From JAWLEP01 sp964553045 (GTDB lineage: Bacteria > Fermentibacterota > Fermentibacteria > Fermentibacterales > JCC-6), in NCBI GenBank assembly GCA_964553045.1, contig CAZKJG010000014.1:26337-90336 (forward strand): a stretch of 64,000 nucleotides of DNA. The letters run 5' to 3'. The notes below the pieces were generated by a model, which was not told the origin of the DNA, searched no databases, and saw nothing but the letters and a program-made list of their open reading frames with translations. This document shows positions 17,696 through 26,825 of this stretch, piece after piece. Made by a program: the position numbers and the translations under genes. Within the stretch, counting starts at the first letter, position 1. Each line of letters starts with the position of its first letter.

Positions 17696-19815
17696 TCGCG
17701 GCTGCGAGGAGGCTGGCGGCCGGGCACAGGGGGCTGCTTCTGTCCCTGTGCGCGGGTGCGGGGGTATTCCTGGCCTGGAGGGTGCTGGGCATGCCGCTGC
17801 CGGGAGCCGGAGGCAGGCTGCTGCCGCTGACCTGGGCTCTTGCCGGCATACCGCTGTGGGAGAGACGATTTCCCCGCACAGCCATGGTCTTTCTGTGCGC
17901 CTTCGCCGTTCTGGCGCCCCTATGGTCGCTTCACAGGGCCGTTCTGCTGCTGGCCGGCGCCTGCGCCGCCGCGGGGGCGCTGGCCGTGGCCGCGGAGGGG
18001 GCCTCGGGGGGAAGGGTCCGCCTTGTCCTCTCCCTGCTGGCCCTGGGCCCCGTGCTGCTGGCCTCGGTGCCCTTCACCGGCGACGAGCCCCACTACGCCG
18101 CCCTCAGCGAGAGCATTATCGAGGACGGTGATCTGGACGAGACCGACAACCTCCACTTCGCCGATCCCGTGGCGGGGGTCTCCCGGCAGCTGGGCAGCCT
18201 GAGCGGCTCGGTGAGCCATCATCAGCCACTGATGGCGCTGCTGGTGGCTCCCGGGCTTCCCTGGGGCGCGGCTGGGATGCGGGCCGCCTCGCTGGCGCTG
18301 GCGGCAATCGCCGCCCTGCTTCTGGCCGAGGTCCTCAGGCGGTCGGGATGCGCCAGGCCCTGCGGGGCCGCCTTCCTGGCATGTGCCCTCATGCCCGGCC
18401 TGGGGATTCTGGGGACCCTGTACCCCGGATGGGTCGCGGCGGGACTTCTCTGCCTGGGGGTATGGGGAGGGCTGAGGGGAGGCAGGGCCGGGGGCTGGGC
18501 CCTGGCTATTGCCATCCTGCTCATGCCCCTTCTGAAGCTGCGCTTCGCACCGCTTTCGCTGGGTCTGTTCGCCGCCCTGCTCACGTACTCCAGGCCCCGG
18601 AGAAGGAAGTGGCTACTTCTGGCAGCGGCGGCCGGGGCGGTGGGGGCTCTGGCGGCGGACCGGGTCCTTCTGGGGGGCAGCCTGTTCTGGATCCGTTACG
18701 GCAACTTCGGCGCCCTCCTTGCCCTGCTGCACAGGACCGGGGCGGCGGCTGCCCACATCGCGGGGGCTCCCCTGGCCGCCCTTGTGGACGCCGAAGTGGG
18801 CCTGATCCCCCGGGCTCCTTGGGTTGTGGCCGGGCTGGCCGGGCTGGCGGCTCTGTGGCGCCGCAGGAGGCGTGCGGCCCTGTGGCTGGGGCTGCCCTCG
18901 GCGCTTTACGTGGTCGTTCTCTTCGTGTGGCTTCCCCGGACATGGCACTCGATGCCCACGCCCGCAGGCAGGATGATGCTGCCCGTTGTGCCCCTTCTCG
19001 CGGCTTCGGCATGGCAGATTCTGCGGGCGGGTGGAGGCAGGCGGCTGCTCGTGTTCCTCTCGCTGGGAGCTGCGGGGGCCTACGTTGCGGCCCCCGAGCT
19101 GCGGTTCAACCTGGCCGACGGGACCGACGCCCTGCTGTCCGCCCTGGTGGGGGCGGAGGCGGCGGCCGGCGCTCTTCCCTCCATCATCCGTCCCGCGGCC
19201 CTCCATCTGGCCGCCGCGGCGATGGCGACCGCTGCGCTGGTGTGGGCGGCGGCGTCGGCCCCCCGGAGGCTTCCGGCCGCGCTGCTGATATCGGCGGGGC
19301 TGGTGGCGGCGGCCGGTGGGGTTGCGGCGGAGGGTCGGGAGGCCGAGGACCTCGGGCCCGAGATGCGCCGGGGATGCAGCCTGTACCCGTCCTCCCCGGA
19401 TCCCTTCCTGCGGTACTTCTGGTTCGGCGGACAGCAGAGGATGCTGAGGATGGGCCATCGGCGGGATCTGCTGATGCTCCCCGTGCCCCCCGGGGCCGAT
19501 ACGGTGCGGGTTACACTCACGGCGAGGGCCATGGCAGAAGAGGGGGTACCGGTGGTGGTGGCCTGCGGAGGCGATACCCGCCGTCTGCTGCTTCGAAGCG
19601 GCTTCCAGGAGGCGCCGGACTGGGTACGAGGGGTCAGGAGGAGGCGCGAGCTTCGGGTTGCCCGGCAGCCGGGCAACCTGAGGGATACCGTGGTGACGGC
19701 CGTCCTTCCCGCCACGGGGGATTCGGTGTACGTCGGCATCGAGCGCTCCCCGGATTCGCCCGGGGGGCTGTACCTCGACAGGGTGCTGGTGGAGGAATAC
19801 GGTTGCTCTCGGTAG
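17692..19815 (+). CDS. large GT-C-like membrane protein (GT39-type)
   Basis: Integral membrane protein of 707 residues with roughly 12-14 hydrophobic segments. The loop LASVPFTGDEPHYAALSESI (about 125-144) matches the first periplasmic loop of GT39-like enzymes, where an acidic GDEPHY motif binds the lipid-linked donor and metal. The C-terminal 170 residues are soluble and beta-rich, ending GGLYLDRVLVEEYG. GTG 17692 overlaps the previous stop as GTGA and has GGGAGAGGGG upstream. Likely transfers a sugar from polyprenyl-phosphate outside the inner membrane, perhaps using the product of the GT2 at 9572 (inference). Confidence 0.7.
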   Translation: MIAAARRLAAGHRGLLLSLCAGAGVFLAWRVLGMPLPGAGGRLLPLTWALAGIPLWERRFPRTAMVFLCAFAVLAPLWSLHRAVLLLAGACAAAGALAVAAEGASGGRVRLVLSLLALGPVLLASVPFTGDEPHYAALSESIIEDGDLDETDNLHFADPVAGVSRQLGSLSGSVSHHQPLMALLVAPGLPWGAAGMRAASLALAAIAALLLAEVLRRSGCARPCGAAFLACALMPGLGILGTLYPGWVAAGLLCLGVWGGLRGGRAGGWALAIAILLMPLLKLRFAPLSLGLFAALLTYSRPRRRKWLLLAAAAGAVGALAADRVLLGGSLFWIRYGNFGALLALLHRTGAAAAHIAGAPLAALVDAEVGLIPRAPWVVAGLAGLAALWRRRRRAALWLGLPSALYVVVLFVWLPRTWHSMPTPAGRMMLPVVPLLAASAWQILRAGGGRRLLVFLSLGAAGAYVAAPELRFNLADGTDALLSALVGAEAAAGALPSIIRPAALHLAAAAMATAALVWAAASAPRRLPAALLISAGLVAAAGGVAAEGREAEDLGPEMRRGCSLYPSSPDPFLRYFWFGGQQRMLRMGHRRDLLMLPVPPGADTVRVTLTARAMAEEGVPVVVACGGDTRRLLLRSGFQEAPDWVRGVRRRRELRVARQPGNLRDTVVTAVLPATGDSVYVGIERSPDSPGGLYLDRVLVEEYGCSR

Positions 19816-20624
19816 TCATTCCATCCCGAAACGGCGCCCGGCTGCTTCGGCGCTTCCTCCCCGAGGTGCTGGCGGAACTGGGCGATATGGGCGAGGTCGT
19901 GGTGGTGGACGACGGATCCAGTGACGATACGGCCGCGGCTCTGAGGGAGGCCGGCGACAGCCGGGTGCGCGCGTTCGTGCGCTCCGGACCCAACGGCTTC
20001 TGCTACGCGGTCAACCTGGGCATGCGCGAGGCCCGCGGGCGGCTGCTTCTGCTTCTGAACAACGACGTTGAGCCGGCGCCCGGCGCCCTGCGGGCAATGG
20101 CGGAGGCCGGCGGCCGCGCTCCCCCGGACGTCTGCGCGGTCGTTCCCCGAATCCTGCGGCCGGACGGCTCGGACGAAGGAGGGTGCTCGATACGGCTGAG
20201 GCGGGGCCTGCCCCTGGTGGACCTGCAGGGACGGGGCGTGCCCTACCCGTCCGGCGCCTGCAGCCTCTTCACCCGCGACGCGTGGAAGAGCCTGGGTGGC
20301 CTCGACCCCCGCTTCGCCCCCATATACTGGGAGGACGTGGACCTGGGTCTGAGGGCCCGGAGACAGGGCATGAGGGTGGCCAGACTGCCGGGGGCGGCCG
20401 TACATCACCAGCACGCCGCCACAATGGGATCCTCACCGGCCTCCAGCGCCCTGCGGGAGCGCAACAGGTTTCTCCTGGCGGCCCTGTCGCCGCTCCCCGC
20501 CGGCTGGCGGCTCCGCTTCCGGCTGTGGCTTCCATTGCATCTGATGGCGGCCAGGCTGACCGCGAACCGGCCGTTTCTGGAAGGCTACCGGCGCTACCGC
20601 AGGGCAGTGAAGGGAGTTGGATGA
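19803..20624 (+). CDS. glycosyltransferase family 2
   Basis: GT-A glycosyltransferase of 273 residues. LSVVIPSRNGARLL, VVVVDDGSSDDTAAAL, LLLLNNDVEPAPGA (DxD-like site) and IYWEDVDLGLRARRQGM follow the rhamnosyltransferase/GT2 pattern, here in its short form. Start TTG 19803 is fixed by GGAGGAA at 19789-19795 and gives a 13-nt overlap with the membrane-protein gene; the much longer upstream frame is an antiphase shadow. The product is probably soluble or membrane-associated and acts in the same glycan pathway. Confidence 0.85.
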   Translation: MLSVVIPSRNGARLLRRFLPEVLAELGDMGEVVVVDDGSSDDTAAALREAGDSRVRAFVRSGPNGFCYAVNLGMREARGRLLLLLNNDVEPAPGALRAMAEAGGRAPPDVCAVVPRILRPDGSDEGGCSIRLRRGLPLVDLQGRGVPYPSGACSLFTRDAWKSLGGLDPRFAPIYWEDVDLGLRARRQGMRVARLPGAAVHHQHAATMGSSPASSALRERNRFLLAALSPLPAGWRLRFRLWLPLHLMAARLTANRPFLEGYRRYRRAVKGVG

Positions 20625-22300
20625 TGGCCCGCCGCAAGGGACGACGCTTCGCCCTGGGCATAGAGATGCTGACCGGCCTGGCGATCGGAGCCGCCGCGCT
20701 GGCGGCGTTCGTCTCCTTCGCGGTGACCATGCTCAACTGGAACCGGCTGCGGGGAGAGGTGGGGGCCAGGGCTCAGTTCACCGCCGTCATGCTGGCGCAG
20801 GTGATCGATGACAGCCCTACCAGGGCCGCCTTCGAGGAAGCCGTGGACGTCATCCCGTCCATGGGCGGCCTTCGGTCGCTGGCGCTGCTCGACTCGAGTG
20901 GGCGGGTACTGGAATCGGCCGGAGACGGCCCGAGCGGCGACTTGACGCTGGAGGGAGACGACTGGTTTACGGTTCCCCTGAGCTCGGGGGGGATGTCCGT
21001 CGCGGTGAGGCCGGATTACGGAACCGTTCCCGGTCCCTGGCTCCCCCTGGGCATGGGCGTTCTGGCCGGGGGTCTCACGGTTCTGGCCCTTCTGGCGCCC
21101 GGTCACCTGCGGACGCGGGTGCTGGAGCCGCTGCGGTCGATACTGGACGAGGCCGAGAGCTTCAGTCCCGGAGACGGAAGGAGCGCCAGGGCCGCCAGCG
21201 ACTCCTACCGCAGGCTGGTGGAGAGGCTGGGCGACAGGGAGAGGACGCTTTCCAGGCTCAGGAGGGAGGCCGAGCGAAGGGCGGAGATCGTGGAGAGCCG
21301 CTCCCGGGCCATACTCCAGGCAATGGGCTCCGCCGTGCTCACCCTGGACTCCGCCGGAAGGCTGGGCATGTGCAATCCCCATGCCCGGGGCATGGTTGTG
21401 GCGCGAGAGGCCCGAGACGGAGATCCGTTCGAGGACGTGTCGCTTCCCCTGGGCAGGGAGATCGTGGAGCGTCACCCGCCCGGCACGCAGATGAACGGGG
21501 GCTTTCAGCTGGAGTACGGTGAGCGTTCCGACCGCCGAATTCTCAGTGTAGCGGCTTCCACCACCAGCGACGGGGAGGTGGCGTACCTCATCACAGACGT
21601 CACCCAGGCGGCGGACATGGAGCGGAGGATCGCCGAGGAGAAGGCCATGGCCGACCTGGGGGCGGTCTCGGCGGGCGTGTCCCACGAGATGGGCAACAGC
21701 CTGTGCGCGATAGGCGGCTTCCTCGACCTCCTGGCCAGAAAACCCCTGGGCGACAGGGAGAGCCACGTGCTCCAGGAGGCGCGCATGGAGGTCTCGGCCG
21801 CCAGGCGCATGGTCGAGGCCTTCCGGTCCATAGCCGGTCCCTCCGGGGCGGAGCTGGAGCCCATGGGGCTACAGCGGCTGATCGAGCTGGTCGGAATGGA
21901 GTGCCGGGAGGCCGGCGCCCTCTTCCGTGACCGGACTCCGGACGGGTCGGCCGCCCTGGTGGAGTCGCACCCCGAGCTGGTCAGGAGGTGCCTGAGGAAC
22001 CTGCTCAAGAACGCCCGGGAGGCGGGTGGCGAAGGGGGAACGGAAGTAGAGGTCCTGCTCGATGGAAGCAGACTGGTGCTGGAGGTGGCCGACAGGGGAC
22101 CGGGGCTTCCGGAGGCCCATGAGAGGCTCTTCAGCCCCTTCTTCACCACCAAGGGTGGCGAGGACCGAGGCAACATGGGCCTTGGGCTGACCATCACCAG
22201 ACGTATAGTGGGGGTGATGGGCGGCGAGATAGACGCCTTTGACAGGGAGGGCGGCGGAGCCGTGTTCCGGATTCGCATACCGCTGTCCGAGGGGGGATAG
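20621..22300 (+). CDS. membrane sensor histidine kinase (NtrB/AtoS-like)
   Basis: Sensor kinase of 559 residues: TM1 about 16-40, extracytoplasmic domain about 40-125, TM2 about 132-155, linker/HAMP-like helix, PAS-like domain about 220-330, phosphoacceptor His in SAGVSHEMGNSLCAIGG (about 353), and HATPase domain with LRNLLKNAREAGG and GNMGLGLTITRRI. The kinase core resembles those pairing with NtrC-type regulators, and exactly such a gene follows 3 nt downstream. ATG 20621 overlaps the GT2 stop (ATGA) and has AGGGAG upstream, so it belongs to the glycan gene chain. The signal is probably periplasmic (inference). Confidence 0.88.
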   Translation: MMARRKGRRFALGIEMLTGLAIGAAALAAFVSFAVTMLNWNRLRGEVGARAQFTAVMLAQVIDDSPTRAAFEEAVDVIPSMGGLRSLALLDSSGRVLESAGDGPSGDLTLEGDDWFTVPLSSGGMSVAVRPDYGTVPGPWLPLGMGVLAGGLTVLALLAPGHLRTRVLEPLRSILDEAESFSPGDGRSARAASDSYRRLVERLGDRERTLSRLRREAERRAEIVESRSRAILQAMGSAVLTLDSAGRLGMCNPHARGMVVAREARDGDPFEDVSLPLGREIVERHPPGTQMNGGFQLEYGERSDRRILSVAASTTSDGEVAYLITDVTQAADMERRIAEEKAMADLGAVSAGVSHEMGNSLCAIGGFLDLLARKPLGDRESHVLQEARMEVSAARRMVEAFRSIAGPSGAELEPMGLQRLIELVGMECREAGALFRDRTPDGSAALVESHPELVRRCLRNLLKNAREAGGEGGTEVEVLLDGSRLVLEVADRGPGLPEAHERLFSPFFTTKGGEDRGNMGLGLTITRRIVGVMGGEIDAFDREGGGAVFRIRIPLSEGG

Positions 22301-22303
22301 CAG

Positions 22304-23590
22304 TTGGGAAACGTGCTCCTGGTTGAGGACAAGCGGGCCATGAGGTCGATGCTGACCACGGCGCTGGAGGAGGAGGGCTGGCAGGTCATCGCCGTGCCCA
22401 GCGCCGCCGAAGCCTACCGGGCCATGGAAGGCGGCCGCTTCGACCTGCTGCTCACCGACGTGCGGCTGCCGGGGGAGGACAGCGGCATGGAGGTACTCCG
22501 CCGGGCCCGGCGGCTCTGCTGCGGCACACCCGTACTGGTGATGACGGCCTACGGCAACATCGGCCTGGCCGTCCAGGCCATGAAGGAGGGAGCTTCGGAC
22601 TTCGTGGAGAAGCCCTTCGACCTGGATGACCTTCTCGACAGGGTCCGTCGCTTCGCGGGCCGGCCCGAGATGCTGATCGTGGGCAGCTCGCCCGCCATGG
22701 AGAGGGTGATGGACCGGGCCGGGAAGGCGGCGGCCACCGGCATGGCCGTGCTCCTGCTGGGGGAAAGCGGTACCGGCAAGGAGCTGCTGGCCAGGTACGT
22801 CCACGGCGCCAGAAGGGGCGAGGCGGGTCCCTTCGTGCCCGTCAACTGCGCCGCCATTCCCGCAGAGCTCATGGAGAGCGAGCTGTTCGGCGCAGAGAAG
22901 GGGGCCTACACCGGCGCGGACAGCGCCAGGGAGGGTTTCTTCGAGAGGGCCGAGGGCGGCACCATCTTCCTCGACGAGGTGGCAGACCTCTCCCCCAGGC
23001 TGCAGGGCAAGCTCCTTCGAGTCCTGCAGGAGCGGGAGTACACAAGGGTGGGAAGCCCGGAGACGCACAGGTCCAACGCCAGGGTGGTGGCCGCCAGCAA
23101 CCGCGACCTCCAGCTGGAGATGGAGGAGGGCCGCTTCCGCAGGGACCTCTACTACCGCCTGAACCAGTTCCCCATCAGCATTCCGCCACTCAGGGAGCGG
23201 CGGGAGGACATCCCCGAGCTGGCCGGCCACTTCCTGGAATCCGCCGGCTACGTCGGCCTCGAGATCGGCAGGGACGCCATGGAGGCCCTGAAGGCCTGCA
23301 GCTGGCCGGGAAACGTCCGGGAGCTGCGGAACATAGTCCTCAGGGCGGCGGCCATGGCCGCTCCCGAGGGGCCCATCGGCCCGGAGCTGCTGGAGATAGG
23401 GGGGGAGCTGGACTCCGCCTCGGAGGAGGGCCTGCTGGAGGCCTCGTCCCGGGCGGCCAGGCGCAGGGAGCGCGAGCTGATAGTCCTGGCGCTGCGCAGG
23501 TGCGGCGGCAGCCGCAAGGAGGCGGCGGACATGCTGAAGGTCAGCTACCGCACCCTGCTGTCCCGTCTTAAGGACCTGGAGATAGATTAG
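22304..23590 (+). CDS. NtrC-family sigma-54-dependent response regulator
   Basis: Response regulator of 428 residues: receiver domain 1-115 (phosphoacceptor Asp in LLLTDVRLPG about residue 51), AAA+ domain about 128-350 with Walker A GESGTGKE, Walker B GGTIFLDEVADLS and the sigma-54 contact loop GAYTGA (Tyr in place of the usual Phe), then a Fis-type helix-turn-helix about 385-428 (CGGSRKEAADMLKVSYRTLL). It activates sigma-54 promoters when phosphorylated, very likely by the kinase just upstream. TTG 22304 follows the kinase stop by 3 nt. Targets are unknown. Confidence 0.93.
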   Translation: MGNVLLVEDKRAMRSMLTTALEEEGWQVIAVPSAAEAYRAMEGGRFDLLLTDVRLPGEDSGMEVLRRARRLCCGTPVLVMTAYGNIGLAVQAMKEGASDFVEKPFDLDDLLDRVRRFAGRPEMLIVGSSPAMERVMDRAGKAAATGMAVLLLGESGTGKELLARYVHGARRGEAGPFVPVNCAAIPAELMESELFGAEKGAYTGADSAREGFFERAEGGTIFLDEVADLSPRLQGKLLRVLQEREYTRVGSPETHRSNARVVAASNRDLQLEMEEGRFRRDLYYRLNQFPISIPPLRERREDIPELAGHFLESAGYVGLEIGRDAMEALKACSWPGNVRELRNIVLRAAAMAAPEGPIGPELLEIGGELDSASEEGLLEASSRAARRRERELIVLALRRCGGSRKEAADMLKVSYRTLLSRLKDLEID

Positions 23591-23609
23591 TGGACCTTCG
23601 GCAGTAGGG

Positions 23610-23637
23610 TTGCAATACTATACCAAGAGAATATGAT
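23610..23637 (+). promoter_or_regulatory. promoter of the dual-binding-domain sensor kinase
   Basis: TTGCAA at 23610-23615 and TATGAT at 23632-23637, 16-nt spacer, in a markedly AT-rich island between two GC-rich genes. It would start transcription about 60 nt upstream of the GTG at 23703. Confidence 0.6.
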
Positions 23638-23645
23638 ATTATCAT
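23633..23645 (+). promoter_or_regulatory. operator candidate: perfect inverted repeat over the -10 box
   Basis: ATGATA (23633-23638), one central T, TATCAT (23640-23645): a perfect 6-nt-arm palindrome covering the -10 element and the start of transcription. Its position is that of a repressor site. The binding protein is unknown. Confidence 0.45.
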
Positions 23646-23702
23646 GTACAATCGGCTTGCAGCCGACCGGGCCGCCATGTCTGGGCGATTGGAGGGGCTA
23701 GT

Positions 23703-26700
23703 GTGCTCACCTTCCTGATCCTGCTCGCTGCGCTGCAGAGCACAGGTGGCGCTTCGCCCGGAGACGGCCCGCGGGTCATCCGCTCCGCCTCCGAGGTCGA
23801 CTATCCCCCCTTCTGCTTCACAGACGAGGCCGGCCGGGCCACCGGATTCTCCGTGGAGCTGCTCGAAGAGGCGGCCGGCGCCATGGGCAGGGAGGTCACC
23901 TTCCGGACCGGCATCTGGTCGGAGGTTCGGATCATGCTGGAGGGGGGCGAGGTCGACGCCCTCCCCCTGGTGGGGCGTACCCCCGAGCGCGAGGGGCTGT
24001 TCGACTTCACCTTTCCCTACATGTCGCTCTACGGGGCGATCGTGGTCGAAGGGGAGACCTCGGGCATAGAGGGTCTTGATGACCTCCGCGGCCTCCGCGT
24101 GGAGGTGATGGAGGGCGACAACGCCGAGGAGTTCCTGCGCAGGGAGGACCGCGGCATCGACATTGTCACCACCGGCACCTTCGAGGAGGCGCTGCAGGAC
24201 CTCTCGGAGGGGCGGTGCGACGCGGTGGTCGCCCAGCGGCTGGTGGCCCTGCGGCTGATCCGGAAGACTGGCCTGCAGAACCTGCGGGTGCTGGACAGGC
24301 CCCTGGAGGGCTTTCGGCAGGACTTCTGCTTTGCCGTCCGCGAGGGCGACAGCGAGACCCTGGCGCTCCTCAACGAGGGACTGTCCATCGTCATGGCCGA
24401 CGGCACCTACGACCGGCTGCACGCCAAATGGTTCGGCTCACTTGAGCTGCCTGCCGGCGGCACAGTAGTGGTCGGCGGCGACCGGAACTACCCGCCCTAC
24501 GAGTTCATCGACGATGACGGCAACCCCTCCGGTTACAACGTGGAGCTTACCCGCGCCGTCGCCGGGGCGACCGGGCTGCAGGTGGAGATTCGGCTGGACG
24601 ACTGGTCGGCCATACGCTCCGGGCTTCGAAACGGGGAGATAGACGCGGTGCATGGAATGTTCTACTCCCCCGAGAGGGACCTGGAGCTGGACTTCACGCA
24701 GCCGCACACCGTGGTCCACCACGTGGCCGTGGCTCCGAAGGGACGTGAGCCGCCGGAGGCGGCCTCCGCCCTCACCGGCCTCAGCCTGGTGGCGATGGAG
24801 GGCGGCATCGCCCACGACTTCCTCCTGGGCAAGGGTTTCGAGGGACAGGTGAGCACGGTGCCGACCCAGGAGGACGCGCTGCGGGAGGTGGCCGCCGGAC
24901 GGGCCGACTGCGCCATCGTGGCCAGGGTCCCCGCCATTTTCTGGATCGACCGCAACCGGTGGGACAACCTCGCAGTTGCCGAGGACCCGCTCCTGTCGGC
25001 CGAGTACTGCTACGCCGTCCCCCACGGGCGGCAGGCGCTGCTGGCGCACCTGTCGGAGGGGCTGAAGCTGGTGAAGGAGTCCGGCGAGTACCGGGAGATC
25101 TACAACCGGTGGATGGGGGTCTACGAGGAGAGGCCGCCGGGCCTGGCCGCCGCCCTCAGGACCGTGGCCTGGGTGCTGGTGCCCCTCGTGCTGGTTCTGA
25201 TCGGGGCCTTCGCCTGGACCAGGACCCTACGCAGAAAGGTCAGGGAGCGGACGGTTGAGCTGCGGGAGAGCGAGAGGCGGTACCGCCTCCTGGCGGAGAA
25301 CACCCTGGACGTGATCTGGACCATGACCCCCGATCTCGTCTTCACCTACGTCAATCCCGCCATCGAGAGGATGACGGGATTCTCCCCCGAAGAGTGGATC
25401 GGGAGCTCTCTGGCCGACCACTGCGACGACGAGAACCTGCGGCTGATGCGGAGTACAGTGGAGGAGGAGGTCCGCAAGGGCCCGGAGCACGAGGGCGTCA
25501 TATTCGAAGCCGAGCTGATGCGCCGGGACGGAATCCCGGTAGTGGTGGAGATACACGGCCGGGTCATCTTCGACGATGAGTGGCGGCCGGTGATGCTGCA
25601 GGGCACCACCAGGGACGTCACCGAGCGTCGCCGCATGGAGAGGGAGCGGACCCGGCTGCAGCAGCAGCTCCTTCAGGCGCAGAAACTGGAGTCGGTTGGC
25701 AGGCTGGCCGGAGGGGTGGCCCACGACTTCAACAACATGCTGCAGTCCATCATCGGCAACACCGAGATGGCGCTGGACAAGTGCGAACTGGAGGGGGGGC
25801 CGGGCGAGCACCTTCGGGAGATCCGCAGCGCCGCCGAGCACGCGGCCGGGCTCACCGGCCAGCTGCTGGCCTTCGCGCGCAGGCAGAGCAGCCGGCCGGA
25901 GGTGCTGGACCTGAATGAGTCCGTTGACGATACCCTGAACATGCTTCGACGGCTGATAGGAGAGGACATAGACCTGCTCTGGCTTCCCGGCGAGGACCTG
26001 TGGCCGGTAAGGATGGATCCCTCGCAGGTGGACCAGGTTCTGGCCAACCTCTGCGTAAACGCCCGGGACGCCATCGAGGACAACGGCAAGGTAACCATAG
26101 AGACGGCGAACGTGTCATTCGACGAGGACTACTGCCGGCGAAACCCGAAGTTCGACCCGGGCGACTACGTGATGCTGGCGGTCAGCGATGACGGAAGCGG
26201 CATGGACGCCGATGTGCTGGCCTCCATATTCGAGCCCTTCTTCACCACCAAGGGCGATGAGAAGGGCACGGGGCTGGGTCTGGCCACGGTCTACGGGATC
26301 GTCAAGCAGAACGGCGGCTTCGTTAACGTCTACAGCGAGCCCGGTGCGGGCTCCACCTTCAAGGTCTACCTCGCGCGCCATGTCGGCGGGAAGGTTCCCG
26401 CGGAGAAGAAGGCCCGACGGCCCCGGGGGAGCATGGAGTCGAAGGGCGAGAGAATCCTCGTCGTAGAGGACGAGCCGGCGATCCTCAAGGTGGCCGAGAG
26501 CATTCTGGAGAGCATGGGCTACGCTGTGCTGACCGCTCCGGATCCCGAGGAGGCCCTCAGGATGACCGAGGAGGTGTCCGGCAATATCGACCTGCTGGTG
26601 ACCGACGTGGTGCTGCCGGGCATGAACGGCAGGGAACTCGCCGCACGGCTGCGGGAGAGCTGCGAGGGTCTGAGGGTCCTCTACATGTCCGGCTACACGG

Positions 26701-26810
26701 CCAACGTGATCATGCACCAGGGCATGCTGGAGGACGGCGTTCACTTCGTGCAAAAGCCGTTCTCCATGGAGAGGCTGGCCCTCAGCGTGAGAGAGGCGCT
26801 GGGGAAGTGA
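23703..26810 (+). CDS. BvgS-like hybrid kinase with two periplasmic binding domains
   Basis: Hybrid sensor kinase of 1035 residues. Order: signal peptide about 1-17; two SBP_bac_3 Venus-flytrap domains (about 24-247, VDYPPFCFTDEAGRATGFSV; about 253-475, DRNYPPYEFIDDDGNPSGYN); membrane segment about 485-505; PAS domain about 520-640; phosphoacceptor His674 in GGVAHDFNNM; HATPase about 780-895; receiver domain about 912-1035 with Asp968 in LLVTDVVLPG. The tandem domains resemble amino-acid-binding proteins, so a small polar ligand is likely. There is no Hpt domain and no partner regulator next to it. GTG 23703 follows GGAGG at 23691-23695. Confidence 0.92.
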   Translation: MLTFLILLAALQSTGGASPGDGPRVIRSASEVDYPPFCFTDEAGRATGFSVELLEEAAGAMGREVTFRTGIWSEVRIMLEGGEVDALPLVGRTPEREGLFDFTFPYMSLYGAIVVEGETSGIEGLDDLRGLRVEVMEGDNAEEFLRREDRGIDIVTTGTFEEALQDLSEGRCDAVVAQRLVALRLIRKTGLQNLRVLDRPLEGFRQDFCFAVREGDSETLALLNEGLSIVMADGTYDRLHAKWFGSLELPAGGTVVVGGDRNYPPYEFIDDDGNPSGYNVELTRAVAGATGLQVEIRLDDWSAIRSGLRNGEIDAVHGMFYSPERDLELDFTQPHTVVHHVAVAPKGREPPEAASALTGLSLVAMEGGIAHDFLLGKGFEGQVSTVPTQEDALREVAAGRADCAIVARVPAIFWIDRNRWDNLAVAEDPLLSAEYCYAVPHGRQALLAHLSEGLKLVKESGEYREIYNRWMGVYEERPPGLAAALRTVAWVLVPLVLVLIGAFAWTRTLRRKVRERTVELRESERRYRLLAENTLDVIWTMTPDLVFTYVNPAIERMTGFSPEEWIGSSLADHCDDENLRLMRSTVEEEVRKGPEHEGVIFEAELMRRDGIPVVVEIHGRVIFDDEWRPVMLQGTTRDVTERRRMERERTRLQQQLLQAQKLESVGRLAGGVAHDFNNMLQSIIGNTEMALDKCELEGGPGEHLREIRSAAEHAAGLTGQLLAFARRQSSRPEVLDLNESVDDTLNMLRRLIGEDIDLLWLPGEDLWPVRMDPSQVDQVLANLCVNARDAIEDNGKVTIETANVSFDEDYCRRNPKFDPGDYVMLAVSDDGSGMDADVLASIFEPFFTTKGDEKGTGLGLATVYGIVKQNGGFVNVYSEPGAGSTFKVYLARHVGGKVPAEKKARRPRGSMESKGERILVVEDEPAILKVAESILESMGYAVLTAPDPEEALRMTEEVSGNIDLLVTDVVLPGMNGRELAARLRESCEGLRVLYMSGYTANVIMHQGMLEDGVHFVQKPFSMERLALSVREALGK

Positions 26811-26825
26811 GGCAAACGGTGAGCT

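Noticed and set aside
18348..19802. Upstream extension of the GT2 gene at 19803
   Set aside because: Overlaps the GT39-like gene in another frame; the GT2 fold and the ribosome site fix the start at TTG 19803.
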